Positions 28,759 through 37,194 of a stretch of 64,000 bases of DNA are shown here, piece by piece. Below the pieces are notes generated by a model. That model saw only the letters and a program-made list of their open reading frames with translations. It was not told where the DNA came from and did no database searches. A program made the translations under genes and the position numbers. Positions within the stretch are counted from its first letter, which is position 1. Every line of letters begins with the position of its first letter. Origin of the DNA: Teredinibacter purpureus (GTDB lineage: Bacteria > Pseudomonadota > Gammaproteobacteria > Pseudomonadales > Cellvibrionaceae); NCBI RefSeq assembly GCF_014217335.1, contig NZ_CP060092.1, positions 3,675,501 to 3,739,500 of the forward strand, given 5' to 3'.

Positions 28759-30086
28759 GCTGTAACCACCCCATTTTGTTCCCGAAGATACCCATCAATG
28801 ATACTTCCTGCTTTTTGTAAGGGTTGAGACCTCCCAATTTCTGCTGAAAAGGCCGCCAAATTGTTATTTTTTTCGGCTTCTTTAACCAGCTCCCTGATCA
28901 TGGGAATCACTATATCAGGCTCAACAACGCAATGAGGAAAAACGAAATCTCCAACCCCCAACTTTTTGACTCTAAGCGCATTGTCTGGCTGATCTGCCTG
29001 AAATGGGATAATAAGCTGGGGAATTCTGGACTTAATTGCTTGAGATAGCGTTCCTATCCCACCGTGATGCACCAGCGCCAAGCATTTAGGCATAAGTCGA
29101 TCAAAATTTACATAAGGTAAGTACAAAAACCCTCTATCTTCTTCAATCTCCCTCTTTGCACGCCCCCCAACAAACAAGCACGGCATCTCAAGCTCTTCAC
29201 AGATATCTTTCGCAATATCAATTAAGAATTCAGCTTTGGACACTCCTGTCCCTACAGTAAACAAGATCGGCTTTCCGTTCTTTCTTATAAAGTCATCTAC
29301 TACGCCATCGTCTATGTCCGTTGATGGCACCCAGCATGGGAAGCCAACTAACTTAATGTCTTTTGACCAATCCTTAGACCTGAAACTATACCACTCTGGG
29401 AAAAGCCCAAGTTCAAGAACCTTATTCGTCATGGGCCTGCCGGGAACAAACTTAGGCATACCATTTGCCTTTCGAATCCCATTAATGTAATTAATAATGA
29501 TGTCCTTCCTAGCCCCATGCTGATATGACCCATGCCTGTATTTAACCGCCCTGAACAGTCTACGAACTGGTGCAGGAAAACGTTTAAATTCCCAGCAATA
29601 AGGTGCAGGAGGGTTTTCTATAGAAAATATAGCCTGAGGTATAATGTTCACTTTCACTATTGGCCAGCCCATCTCTTCCGAAGCAGCCGACGCACCGTTA
29701 GCTTCATCCGTTGTAATAATTAACAGCTTTGAGCCCCTATCATAGGTATCTATCAGGTATTTATATGTTCGCTCCATAGCGGGTATTTGATAGTACAGAT
29801 CACAATCGTGTCTTTTATCTTCTGAAAATAACTCGGAGCGGGTTCTCTGATACTCTTCTGCAGGCCCATTTGAAATAAAATTTAGCTCCTCATCTTCGAC
29901 TGCTGTTTTAAAGCTGTCATTCGTAATAAAGTCGATTTCGTAACCCAGGGCTTTTAATTCCACTCCTAAGCCTATAAATGGGTAAATGTCTCCTAACGTA
30001 CCAGTGGAGCTTATAATAACCCGTTCATTTTTGCCCGCTGCAACCATACTCTCATTCACACTAACGTCCTCAGACCGTTCTATCAA
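28755..30086 (-). CDS. Family 1 (UGT/MGT-like) glycosyltransferase
   Basis: The 443-residue GT-B enzyme has an N-terminal acceptor domain starting VIISSTGTLGDIYPFIGLG (about 22-40). The GT1 donor motif LVHHGGIGTLSQAI appears at about 347, followed by PQLIIPFQADQPDNA. Members glycosylate natural products, sterols or, as IroB/MceC, enterobactin. MceC supplies the glucosylated siderophore of microcin E492, so a GT1 enzyme here matches the class IIb pattern, but no siderophore biosynthesis gene is in the window. It is the first tailoring gene after the precursors. A ribosome start at ATG 30086 or an internal Met at residue 14 is possible. Confidence 0.85.
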   Translation of the reverse strand: MIERSEDVSVNESMVAAGKNERVIISSTGTLGDIYPFIGLGVELKALGYEIDFITNDSFKTAVEDEELNFISNGPAEEYQRTRSELFSEDKRHDCDLYYQIPAMERTYKYLIDTYDRGSKLLIITTDEANGASAASEEMGWPIVKVNIIPQAIFSIENPPAPYCWEFKRFPAPVRRLFRAVKYRHGSYQHGARKDIIINYINGIRKANGMPKFVPGRPMTNKVLELGLFPEWYSFRSKDWSKDIKLVGFPCWVPSTDIDDGVVDDFIRKNGKPILFTVGTGVSKAEFLIDIAKDICEELEMPCLFVGGRAKREIEEDRGFLYLPYVNFDRLMPKCLALVHHGGIGTLSQAIKSRIPQLIIPFQADQPDNALRVKKLGVGDFVFPHCVVEPDIVIPMIRELVKEAEKNNNLAAFSAEIGRSQPLQKAGSIIDGYLREQNGVVTA

Positions 30087-30096
30087 TTCTTAAAGC

Positions 30097-30115
30097 TGGG
30101 CCTTATTAAGGCCCA
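30097..30115 (-). terminator. Hairpin between precursor 2 and the tailoring genes
   Basis: A near-perfect palindrome (TGGGCCTTATTAAGGCCCA) lies between the precursor 2 stop and the GT1 start. With no U-run on the minus strand it more likely stabilises or attenuates the transcript than ends it. Confidence 0.45.
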
Positions 30116-30140
30116 TTTTATTCTCTACTCAAACAAGAAA

Positions 30141-30386
30141 TTAAGCGCCGCCTGAGCTAGAACTAGAGCTAGAACTAGAGCTAGAACTAGAGCTAGAGCT
30201 AGAACCGGAATCAGTCTGCGACACTGAGAAGTCAACCCCAAGACTTGGTGCAGTCCACCGAAAATCTATAGTAAATGACCACCCCCCTCCTGCAATACTC
30301 TCGATCTCTGCATCTGATAGTTCTCGCAAAGGCGAAAATTCCAAACTCACGATACTCTTTAGTTCAGTTTCGTCAAGTTTTCTCAT
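30141..30386 (-). CDS. Double-glycine-leader precursor peptide 2 with 17-Ser tail
   Basis: The 81-residue peptide has a 34-residue leader (MRKLDETELKSIVS...IESIAGG), a 27-residue core with Trp at core positions 2 and 10 and the pattern WSFTIDFRWTAP, then 17 Ser and GGA. The leader differs from those of the other precursors at only a few positions, while the cores share only the W-S-F...W...P framework. The Ser run is encoded by alternating AGC/TCT/AGT codons that form a 6- and 12-base DNA repeat. AGGAGC lies before the ATG. It sits directly after precursor 3 and before the GT1 gene. Confidence 0.9.
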   Translation of the reverse strand: MRKLDETELKSIVSLEFSPLRELSDAEIESIAGGGWSFTIDFRWTAPSLGVDFSVSQTDSGSSSSSSSSSSSSSSSSSGGA

Positions 30387-30436
30387 AAAAACGCTCCTTA
30401 TAAAATAAACTCATTCTCATTGATGTGTGGTTTAAA

Positions 30437-30461
30437 ATGAAGGGGGGAAGCCTCCCTTCAT
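30437..30461 (-). terminator. Attenuator-like hairpin between precursors 3 and 2
   Basis: On the minus strand ATGAAGGGAGG pairs with the CCCCCTTCAT arm, followed by TTTAAA. It lies seven bases after the precursor 3 stop and could set different levels of precursor and downstream transcripts. Confidence 0.5.
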
Positions 30462-30467
30462 AATTAA

Positions 30468-30710
30468 TTACGCCCCACCCGATGAGCTAGAGCTTGAACT
30501 CGAGCTAGAACTCGAGCTAGAGCTCGAACTTCCGTCCCCTCCAGAACCACTAGCGCCACCACTCAATGTTGGCCCACCCCAATTAAAATTAAAGCTGAAG
30601 GACCAGTCACCCCCAGCCACACATTGTATTTCTTCATCTGACAATTCTCTCAGAGGAGAGAATTCCAAACTAACAATACTTTTCAATTCACATTTGTCTA
30701 ATTTACGCAT
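30468..30710 (-). CDS. Double-glycine-leader precursor peptide 3 with 17-Ser tail
   Basis: The 80-residue peptide has the leader MRKLDKCELKSIVS...IQCVAGG (34 residues), a 26-residue core with Trp at positions 2 and 10 (DWSFSFNFNWGGP), then 17 Ser and GGA. The leader carries two Cys absent from the other two precursors. It begins 26 bases after the exporter stop with AGGACC upstream, so it is part of the export operon. The core is rich in Gly and Ser and likely flexible toward the tail. Confidence 0.9.
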   Translation of the reverse strand: MRKLDKCELKSIVSLEFSPLRELSDEEIQCVAGGDWSFSFNFNWGGPTLSGGASGSGGDGSSSSSSSSSSSSSSSSSGGA

Positions 30711-30736
30711 ATTAAAGGTCCTATTTTTGTTAAGGG

Positions 30737-32836
30737 TTATTCCTTAGATAAGGAGTCTAATTTTATCTGCCTTCCCGCAGATTCGACTGTTTCCAGCCTA
30801 TGTGCAACCAGAACTCTAGTAATATCCAAAGCTTTGATATTACTGCTAATCATTGCTTCATTTTCAACATCAAGATGACTGGTTGCCTCATCCATGAATA
30901 GGATCCTCGGATTCCGATACAGGGCTCTTGCCAATACTATCCTCTGCTTCTGGCCCCCACTAAAGCTGGTTCCCATTTCACCAACCAAAGTATTCAACTG
31001 CATTGGCATTTTGTTAATTTCGTCATAAATGCATGCTAACATTGCACATTCAACAACCCTTTCCATATCTGGAGCTTCAACAAAACATGAAATATTGTCT
31101 ATCAAATCCCCACTCAAAAGCTGATCTTCTTGCATTACTGAGGATATTTGACTGCGATAATTATTCAAGTAACCGACAGGCATTCCATCAATCAATATCT
31201 CACCCTCAGTAGGCTTAACTAGCCCCATCAAACATTTAATCAATGTAGACTTGCCACAGCCACTAGGCCCAGTGATTGCCACAGTTTCACCGGCCTCTAT
31301 TGAAAAACTTACATCCTTAAAAACCCAAGGCTCGAACTCTGCATAGCGATAGGACAACCCTTTAACTTCAATTCTTCCATTTATTTCTTGCAAGCTCCGC
31401 TCCTCAGAGCTGGAGGTATCCTCTTCACATTCAGTCAGCGTGATATCTGCCAATCTTGTCAGATGCAGACCGATCATTTTGAATTCGATCACCCTTTCAA
31501 TCAAAGCATTCATTGAACGGACGAAATGATCTTTGTAACTCATAAAGGCATATAGCATGCCAAGTGTTAACACACTATCTATGACTTGTTGTGCAGCGAA
31601 GTACAAAACCAATATATGCTCCAACCCAAATAAGAGCCCACTTACTGCACCAAAACTTATGCCCCACCTTGACAGTTCAATTTGTTTATTTAACCTATTT
31701 ACAAATTTATTTTGCCACTCATTCTTCCGATCATTTTCTCTCTGGAATATCTTAATGGTTTGAGCAGCACGGATACTCTCCATCAAATGACTACTCTCGG
31801 ATGCTGCAGCAACAATTTCGGCCTCACTTAAATTTCTAAATGGCCTGTACACTGCCAACCTAAATCCCAAGTAGCACAAAAGAAATATTACAACTATAAA
31901 ACTCAAAAAACTGCTGTACACGATCATTGCTGTGAGTGTTAAAACTGCAAGTATACCGTCAACAAGTACGGACACTACGCCATGAGTCAATATATTTTGT
32001 ACCTGACCTATGGAGCCAAACCTAGATACGATATCCCCCATATGTCTCTTCGAATAGTAGTCTACGGGCAACCTAATTAGATGCCTAAATAGGTTTGCCG
32101 TCATTTGTGAGCTAAGTAACGTCGTCATCCTCAGCTCCACAAAACTTCGGAATGCCTGCACAGATACATTAACCAACGTCAATATGCCAAAGCCGATAGC
32201 CAAGACAGTCAACAGGTTCAAGTCATTCCTTACTAACACATCATCAACAACATACTGCATGTAAAGCGGCGACAATAGCGCCAATAACTGTAGTAGTAGG
32301 GATAGGCCAGCCACATATATAAGGCTTTTGAATAAACCACTACTGTTTGACCAAAAATCAGTTAGGGATAACTTTGCTGCTTCAGACCTTGGTTTAAAAT
32401 CAACCGATGGAAACAACTCTAGAATAACACCGGTAAAATCTAAGTCGAATTCCTCTCTGCTAATCTCACGCGGCCCCATGGCTGGATCTGTCAGGCAAAA
32501 CTTGTTCTTTTTGATGTCTGTCAATACAGCAAAATGTTTCATTCCCCAATGCACGATGCATGGTAACTTAACCGATGAAAGGTCCTCAATCTCACATCTC
32601 ACTGCTCGAGATGACATATTTAACGCTTCAGCAGAAGCAATCAGTTGCTTGAGTGTCGCTCCTTTACTCGAAACGGAAAACTTTTTCCTTAAGCTAACCA
32701 AGTCTGTTTCTAAGCCATAGTATCCAGCCACCATCGCAATACAGGCCAACCCACACTCTGTAGTTTCTGCCTGTAATATTAGCGGTACTTTTTTCTTCGA
32801 CCCAAAACTAAGTCGCGCCGTTATATCGTTGATCAA
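30737..32836 (-). CDS. Peptidase-containing ABC exporter (C39 type)
   Basis: The 699-residue PCAT cleaves the leader after GG and exports the peptide. The C39 domain (1-135) has the catalytic Cys in TTECGLACIAM, His in KHFAVL and Asp in LTDP. Six membrane segments (about 165-440) follow. The ATPase domain has Walker A GPSGCGKSTLIK (about 520), signature SFSGGQKQRIVLARAL (about 622) and Walker B RILFMDEATSHLD. All key residues are intact. It is the counterpart of MceG/MchF in microcin systems. It starts 16 bases after the adaptor gene, and an outer-membrane TolC would come from elsewhere in the genome. Confidence 0.95.
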   Translation of the reverse strand: MINDITARLSFGSKKKVPLILQAETTECGLACIAMVAGYYGLETDLVSLRKKFSVSSKGATLKQLIASAEALNMSSRAVRCEIEDLSSVKLPCIVHWGMKHFAVLTDIKKNKFCLTDPAMGPREISREEFDLDFTGVILELFPSVDFKPRSEAAKLSLTDFWSNSSGLFKSLIYVAGLSLLLQLLALLSPLYMQYVVDDVLVRNDLNLLTVLAIGFGILTLVNVSVQAFRSFVELRMTTLLSSQMTANLFRHLIRLPVDYYSKRHMGDIVSRFGSIGQVQNILTHGVVSVLVDGILAVLTLTAMIVYSSFLSFIVVIFLLCYLGFRLAVYRPFRNLSEAEIVAAASESSHLMESIRAAQTIKIFQRENDRKNEWQNKFVNRLNKQIELSRWGISFGAVSGLLFGLEHILVLYFAAQQVIDSVLTLGMLYAFMSYKDHFVRSMNALIERVIEFKMIGLHLTRLADITLTECEEDTSSSEERSLQEINGRIEVKGLSYRYAEFEPWVFKDVSFSIEAGETVAITGPSGCGKSTLIKCLMGLVKPTEGEILIDGMPVGYLNNYRSQISSVMQEDQLLSGDLIDNISCFVEAPDMERVVECAMLACIYDEINKMPMQLNTLVGEMGTSFSGGQKQRIVLARALYRNPRILFMDEATSHLDVENEAMISSNIKALDITRVLVAHRLETVESAGRQIKLDSLSKE

Positions 32837-32852
32837 TTTTTATCACTCATAA

Positions 32853-34169
32853 TCAAAGCCTATTTTTTAGGCCAAAAAATGGCTCGAATATCCACTCAAC
32901 TATTTTTCGCTCTTCGAGCTCCACATCCGCCTTGAATGTCATTCCTGCTCTGAGCTTATAGCTTACCCCTGCCATTCCAACTTCTTGCCCTATATTTTTC
33001 ACTCTAACAAGATAAACTGGCTCACTAACTTGCACTGGAGGGTCAATTAATTCGTATGGCATTATTGGTGATTCTGAAATACTGTCAATTTCGCCAGGAA
33101 ACCCTCCAAATTTTTGGTATGGGAATGGGTCATACCTCAAATGAACTTTATTTAACTCTTCTATCATTCCAATAGCTCTTATTGGCACCAAAAGCGTCGC
33201 ATACAGTTCATTTTCCTTCGAAACAAGTGTCATCAGGGGCTTTGCACTTGCAGGATTAATCTGCAACCCTTCATGCACTTGTAGATTGGAAACAACGCCA
33301 CTTAATGGTGCCACAGTCACCCTTGACCTTTGCCCCCTATAGACTATCAGCTCCTGCTCTAACTCACCTTTCTGGCTTTCATACTGAGCCAACCTATTCA
33401 ACCTTTCCGTTGGCAATATTCTTAACTTTGATTCGAGTGAGCTTATCTCATTTTTTTGAGACTCCACTGCGCGAACCACATCTTGATAATGTGCTTCCAC
33501 TTCCAATTTGGCTCTTTCAGCTCCTTCAACCTGCTTATCCGATGAATTATTTGAGCTACGCAGCGCTCGCTGCCTTTTAACTTCCAAGATCGCAAAGGAT
33601 AATATTCCCTCACGAGTTACAACTTGGCCTTCTAACAACTTCAAACTCCTCTTTTTGAAGGCCAGCTCCGCTGTCAAACGAGCTTCTTCTTCGCGCGAAA
33701 CAGCAGTATATCGTGCGATGCTTGCCTCCAAGGCATCTATCTGTTTTAGATACTCAGATTGTACCGCCTGCACAGCATCCTCTTTCCCTCGCAGAAATTG
33801 ATCTTCTTCAATCTCAAGCAGCTGCGCACCTTTTTCTACGTACTGTCCCTCAACCACATATACCTTGGTTACAACGCCAACACCCTTGGGGTAAATGCCC
33901 GAAGAGCCCTCAGCCGTGATAAGCCAACCCACCACTGTCTCTTTTTTTGTGTATGTCCCTTTACAAGCGAACACAACAACACCAACTGTCACACACAAGA
34001 TGATCAACGAAATTATTTTTTGAGCTTTATTTGGAGACACTAATACATCGCCATAGAGCCTACGCCTATAGTTTCGTACAAACCGCTTCCTAAAAAGATT
34101 TTGATAGTCCATTTGTTGACCACTACCTTTCAATATCCCCAATGTCATGCCAAGCCGTCTCCGCTCCAT
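32853..34169 (-). CDS. HlyD-family periplasmic adaptor of the peptide exporter
   Basis: The 438-residue membrane fusion protein links the ABC exporter to an outer-membrane channel. One membrane segment (IISLIILCVTVGVVVFACKG, about 53-72) is followed by a biotinyl-lipoyl-like half motif (GVVTKVYVVEGQYVEKGAQLLEIEEDQ), long coiled coils (about 135-275) and the second half motif (VTVAPLSGVVSNLQVHEGLQI). It corresponds to MceH/MchE. It is the first gene of the operon. The start may instead be the Met at residue 20 (34112), which is nearer the usual family N-terminus (MDYQNLFRKR). Confidence 0.9.
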   Translation of the reverse strand: MERRRLGMTLGILKGSGQQMDYQNLFRKRFVRNYRRRLYGDVLVSPNKAQKIISLIILCVTVGVVVFACKGTYTKKETVVGWLITAEGSSGIYPKGVGVVTKVYVVEGQYVEKGAQLLEIEEDQFLRGKEDAVQAVQSEYLKQIDALEASIARYTAVSREEEARLTAELAFKKRSLKLLEGQVVTREGILSFAILEVKRQRALRSSNNSSDKQVEGAERAKLEVEAHYQDVVRAVESQKNEISSLESKLRILPTERLNRLAQYESQKGELEQELIVYRGQRSRVTVAPLSGVVSNLQVHEGLQINPASAKPLMTLVSKENELYATLLVPIRAIGMIEELNKVHLRYDPFPYQKFGGFPGEIDSISESPIMPYELIDPPVQVSEPVYLVRVKNIGQEVGMAGVSYKLRAGMTFKADVELEERKIVEWIFEPFFGLKNRL

Positions 34170-34455
34170 TTCTTATTAATGAAGAGTTAGATTAGGCTGG
34201 GGGATGGTTATTTCATGATAAGAGATAGAAAACTACTAACAGCCAATTCTTTTCATAAACCAGCTAGCATACACTTCCCTTAAGAAGTGTCCTACTTCTT
34301 CCTACTCCTACACAACATTACTGCAAGTAATGGACTCCTTCCGCTAAAGCTAACCATGTTATGTTTTTTGCATGATCCTATAATAGTGCGCGCTGTTATT
34401 CAAGTTTCAACGAGAACTGTTTACTGCCATTACTGTATTTGCGTGTAGTGTGTAG
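34170..34455 (-). promoter_or_regulatory. Upstream region of the peptide operon
   Basis: These 286 bases hold no gene. They must contain the operon promoter unless the neighbouring IS3 supplies one. A weak TTGAAT...TATTAT pair on the minus strand (near 34380-34410) has poor spacing. An inverted repeat CACTTCCCTTAAGAAGTG is at about 34271-34288. I cannot name a regulator site. Confidence 0.35.
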
Positions 34456-34517
34456 TGGTCTAATAGCACCGGACACTTTAATGAGAGACAATATTAGTCA
34501 ACAATTAAGGTGTCATT

Positions 34518-34808
34518 ATGAGTCAGAAGCGTACTTACAAGCAGTACCCGAAAGAGTTTAAGGAGGAGGCCGTTGCGCTTGTTCGAGAACAAGGCTATTC
34601 CGTTCCTGAGGCCGCTAAATCGTTGGGTATCGCAACCAACATGCTCTACAAATGGAAAGAAAAGGTGGAGTCTAGTGAGGCAGGTGAAGTGCTGGCCGAG
34701 GATGAGAGAGTCGAGCTTAAGCGCTTGCGCAAGGAAAACAAAGAGCTGCGCATGGAGAAAGAGATTTTAAAAAAGGCCAGTGCCTTCTTTGCGAAAGAAA
34801 TGAAGTAA
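34518..34808 (+). CDS. IS3 transposase OrfA (element A)
   Basis: The 96-residue protein has the IS3 OrfA helix-turn-helix (KEFKEEAVALVREQGYSVPE, then KSLGIATNMLYKWKEK) and a leucine-zipper-like tail (LKRLRKENKELRMEKEILKK). The frameshift signal AAAAAAG lies near the end of the zipper. Confidence 0.9.
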   Translation: MSQKRTYKQYPKEFKEEAVALVREQGYSVPEAAKSLGIATNMLYKWKEKVESSEAGEVLAEDERVELKRLRKENKELRMEKEILKKASAFFAKEMK

Positions 34809-34852
34809 AGTACGATTTCATTCAGACTGAATCACCTCGCTTTCCTGTAGTT

Positions 34853-35731
34853 ATGTTGTGTCGCGTGATGGGCGTTGGGAAAACGTCCTATTACGATTGG
34901 CTTAAGCGCCCAGGCACAGTGATAACAAGCGATACCTTGCACCTACACCGTAGGATGAAGTGGCTTTTCGAGCAGAGTCGCAATAGCCTGGGTAGTCGCG
35001 AGATGATGAAGAAATTACGCGAAGAAGGCTTTCAGATTGGTCGTTATCGGGTTCGTAACTTGATGCGCAAGCTTGGCTTAAGGGTCACTCAGCGAACCGC
35101 CTATAAAGTGACAACCAAACGCAAAACCTCGGATGCCGTAGCCGACAACTTGCTGAATCAGAATTTTAACCCAGTGGGGCCGGATCAAATTTGGGCGGGC
35201 GATGTCACTTACCTGAAGACCGGCGAAGGTTGGATGTATTTGGCGATTATTATGGATTTGTACTCGCGTCGAATTGTTGGTTGGTACATTGATAAGCGCA
35301 TGACAACTAATTTAGTGAGCAAGGCCCTGATAAAGGCCTACAACCTAAGACAGCCGCCTAAAGGCTTAGTTTTTCATAGCGATAGAGGCTCACAATATAC
35401 CAGTAAGCGCTATCGAAAACTTCTAGCGGCTTACGATATGCGGGCGAGTATGGGAGACGTTGGTGCCTGTTGGGATAATGCGGTTGTTGAACGCTTCTTC
35501 GGAAGCCTTAAACACGATTGGATATTTAAGATTGCGCAGCCGACAAGAGCGCACATGAAGACTGACGTGGGCAAATATATGCGCTACTACAATGTACATC
35601 GTTTTCATTCGGCGAATGAAGATTTATCGCCAATAAAATACGAAGAATCCAAGTATGTGCTGCAAAATGGAAGAGTCGGTTCTGCTCGAATAGAGCAGGT
35701 TCGACACTTCCATTCTGCAGTCAACAAGTGA
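34853..35731 (+). CDS. IS3 transposase OrfB (element A)
   Basis: The 292-residue integrase-like protein has the DDE triad: WAGDVTYL (Asp), FHSDRGSQYTS (Asp) and WDNAVVERFFGSLK (Glu). The true product is probably an OrfAB fusion made by -1 frameshifting, since the frame is open upstream to about 34772 and encodes the normal family N-terminus (YDFIQTESPRFPVVMLCRV). Confidence 0.92.
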   Translation: MLCRVMGVGKTSYYDWLKRPGTVITSDTLHLHRRMKWLFEQSRNSLGSREMMKKLREEGFQIGRYRVRNLMRKLGLRVTQRTAYKVTTKRKTSDAVADNLLNQNFNPVGPDQIWAGDVTYLKTGEGWMYLAIIMDLYSRRIVGWYIDKRMTTNLVSKALIKAYNLRQPPKGLVFHSDRGSQYTSKRYRKLLAAYDMRASMGDVGACWDNAVVERFFGSLKHDWIFKIAQPTRAHMKTDVGKYMRYYNVHRFHSANEDLSPIKYEESKYVLQNGRVGSARIEQVRHFHSAVNK

Positions 35732-35792
35732 AGCGCGTTAGCAGGGAATTTATAAAAAATAGGTGTCCGGTTTTACTTGACCAGAACAGTGG

Positions 35793-36662
35793 TCAACCTT
35801 TTTTGGCCAGCCGATTAGAGGTTTCCCAATAATACGCTTCTTTTTCGTTCGGTGACATTCCAAGATTGTGACTGTGAGGTCTCACCGAATTGTAATATTT
35901 GAAAATGTAGTTCCGCACAGACTCGCAGGCTACAGCTTCATTTTTGTATCCCACCTTAGGCAAATTCTCAACTTTCAAACTTCTGAAGAATCTTTCCATA
36001 GGTGCGTTATCCCAACAATTTCCTCGACGGCTCATACTCTGCTTAATTTTATAGGACAAAAGCAACTGACTGAACTCTAAGCTTGTATAATGACACCCTT
36101 GATCTGAGTGAAACATTAAACCTGAAGGCCGGCCTCGCAACTCAAATGCATTGGCTAGTGCTTGTTTGGTTAATTCACAGTCAGGTGAAAACGATAGCGC
36201 ATACCCAACAATCTTACGGCCATATAGATCTAATACAGTGGCCAAATAAAGCCATCTATCTCCTATCCAAAGATAGGTCACATCACCACACCAAACTTGA
36301 TTAGGCCTCACAGGGCTAAACTCTCGCCTCAAGTGATTCTTTATTTTCTTATGGCTCTTCTTTGCAGGCTTATATTTATGCTTCGGGAGCTGACAGCTCT
36401 CCAACTCTAGACGTTTCATGGCCTTAGATGCCTTGTAACGACTTAAATCATAACCGCCTTTGGTGACAACAGTCGCCACGGTTCTTGCTCCAGCAGAGCC
36501 TCCGCTTAATTCAAACGCCTCTTTCACTTCTGCATCTACTCTCAGCTCTTCAGGACGGATTCTAGTTGATGCCTTTTTCCAGTACTGATAACTGCTACGA
36601 TGCACACCAAAAACTTGGCAGAGTATTTGGACTGAGTAGCTCTCTTGAAGCTTGTCTATCAA
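35793..36662 (-). CDS. IS3 transposase OrfB (element B)
   Basis: The 289-residue transposase has WCGDVTYLW (Asp), FHSDQGCHYTS (Asp) and WDNAPMERFFRSLK (Glu) as its DDE triad, and the family N-terminus YSVQILCQVFGVHRSSYQYW. It overlaps orfA by four bases. An A6G slippery run in orfA would allow an OrfAB fusion. Confidence 0.92.
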   Translation of the reverse strand: MIDKLQESYSVQILCQVFGVHRSSYQYWKKASTRIRPEELRVDAEVKEAFELSGGSAGARTVATVVTKGGYDLSRYKASKAMKRLELESCQLPKHKYKPAKKSHKKIKNHLRREFSPVRPNQVWCGDVTYLWIGDRWLYLATVLDLYGRKIVGYALSFSPDCELTKQALANAFELRGRPSGLMFHSDQGCHYTSLEFSQLLLSYKIKQSMSRRGNCWDNAPMERFFRSLKVENLPKVGYKNEAVACESVRNYIFKYYNSVRPHSHNLGMSPNEKEAYYWETSNRLAKKG

Positions 36663-36958
36663 CGCGAAACGCTTAGTTCGTCCGTCATCAAGAGAGCGGT
36701 AGCCTTTTTTAAAATTTCTTTCTCCGTTTTAAGCCGCTGGATTTCTCGCTCCAACGCTTTAATTTTGACTTGCTCTTCAGATATTGGGGTACTCTCTGGC
36801 GGTTCTCCTTGGCGTTCGTTGTTTAATGAACGTGACCACTTATCAACGGTGGACTTACCAACACCCATCGCCTCAGCGGCTTCTCGGATGGAATATCCTT
36901 GATCAAGAACCAGTTCTGCAACTTCCTGTCTGAATGCGGGTTTAAAATGTTTTGGCAT
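36659..36958 (-). CDS. IS3 transposase OrfA (element B)
   Basis: The 99-residue protein has the helix-turn-helix AEAMGVGKSTVDKWSRSL and a zipper IKALEREIQRLKTEKEILKK, typical of IS3 OrfA. Confidence 0.9.
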   Translation of the reverse strand: MPKHFKPAFRQEVAELVLDQGYSIREAAEAMGVGKSTVDKWSRSLNNERQGEPPESTPISEEQVKIKALEREIQRLKTEKEILKKATALLMTDELSVSR

Positions 36959-37026
36959 GATGCTACCTTCGTTAAGGGCGATTATAATATCACCTCTAAA
37001 TAGGTGGCCAGATTCAGTGTGCCACT

Positions 37027-37194
37027 ACACATCGCCTCAGAGGCTTCTCGTATAGAATAACCCCTATCAACAACAAGCTCTGCAACTTCCTGCCTGAATG
37101 CAGGTTTGTAATGTTTTGGCATATTGCTACCCTTCTTTAAAGATGACTATAATATCGCCTCTAATTCGGTGGTCAAAATTAGTATGCCACTACA
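37027..37194 (-). mobile_element. Scrap of a second element-B-like IS3
   Basis: It contains an inverted end (TAGTGGCATACTAATTTTGA on the minus strand) and the first 31 codons of orfA (MPKHYKPAFRQEVAELVVD...), about 80 percent like element B. Element B interrupts it. Confidence 0.8.

Larger units (their letters stand above)
34456..35783 (+). mobile_element. IS3-family element A
   Basis: The ends are imperfect inverted repeats (TGGTCTAATAGCACCGGACAC and GTGTCCGGTTTTACTTGACCA). Two overlapping frames encode OrfA and OrfB. The slippery heptamer AAAAAAG at 34769-34775 is placed for a -1 shift into the OrfB frame, which is open without stops from there. Confidence 0.88.
35788..37026 (-). mobile_element. 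IS3-family element B
   Basis: It runs from AGTGGTCAACC to GTGCCACTA with imperfect inverted ends (GGCCAGCC / GGCCAGATT). It carries orfA and orfB on the minus strand. It abuts element A on the left and has landed in a related element, of which a scrap remains on the right. Confidence 0.82.

Noticed and set aside
15088..30710. Lanthipeptide or YcaO-type RiPP
   Set aside because: No LanM, LanB/C or YcaO motif is present, and the cores have almost no Cys. The 571-residue protein fits SelO better.
34456..37026. Composite transposon formed by the IS3 copies around the peptide cluster
   Set aside because: The IS3 elements lie only on the right side and are of two types. The left border has IS21 and IS66 instead.
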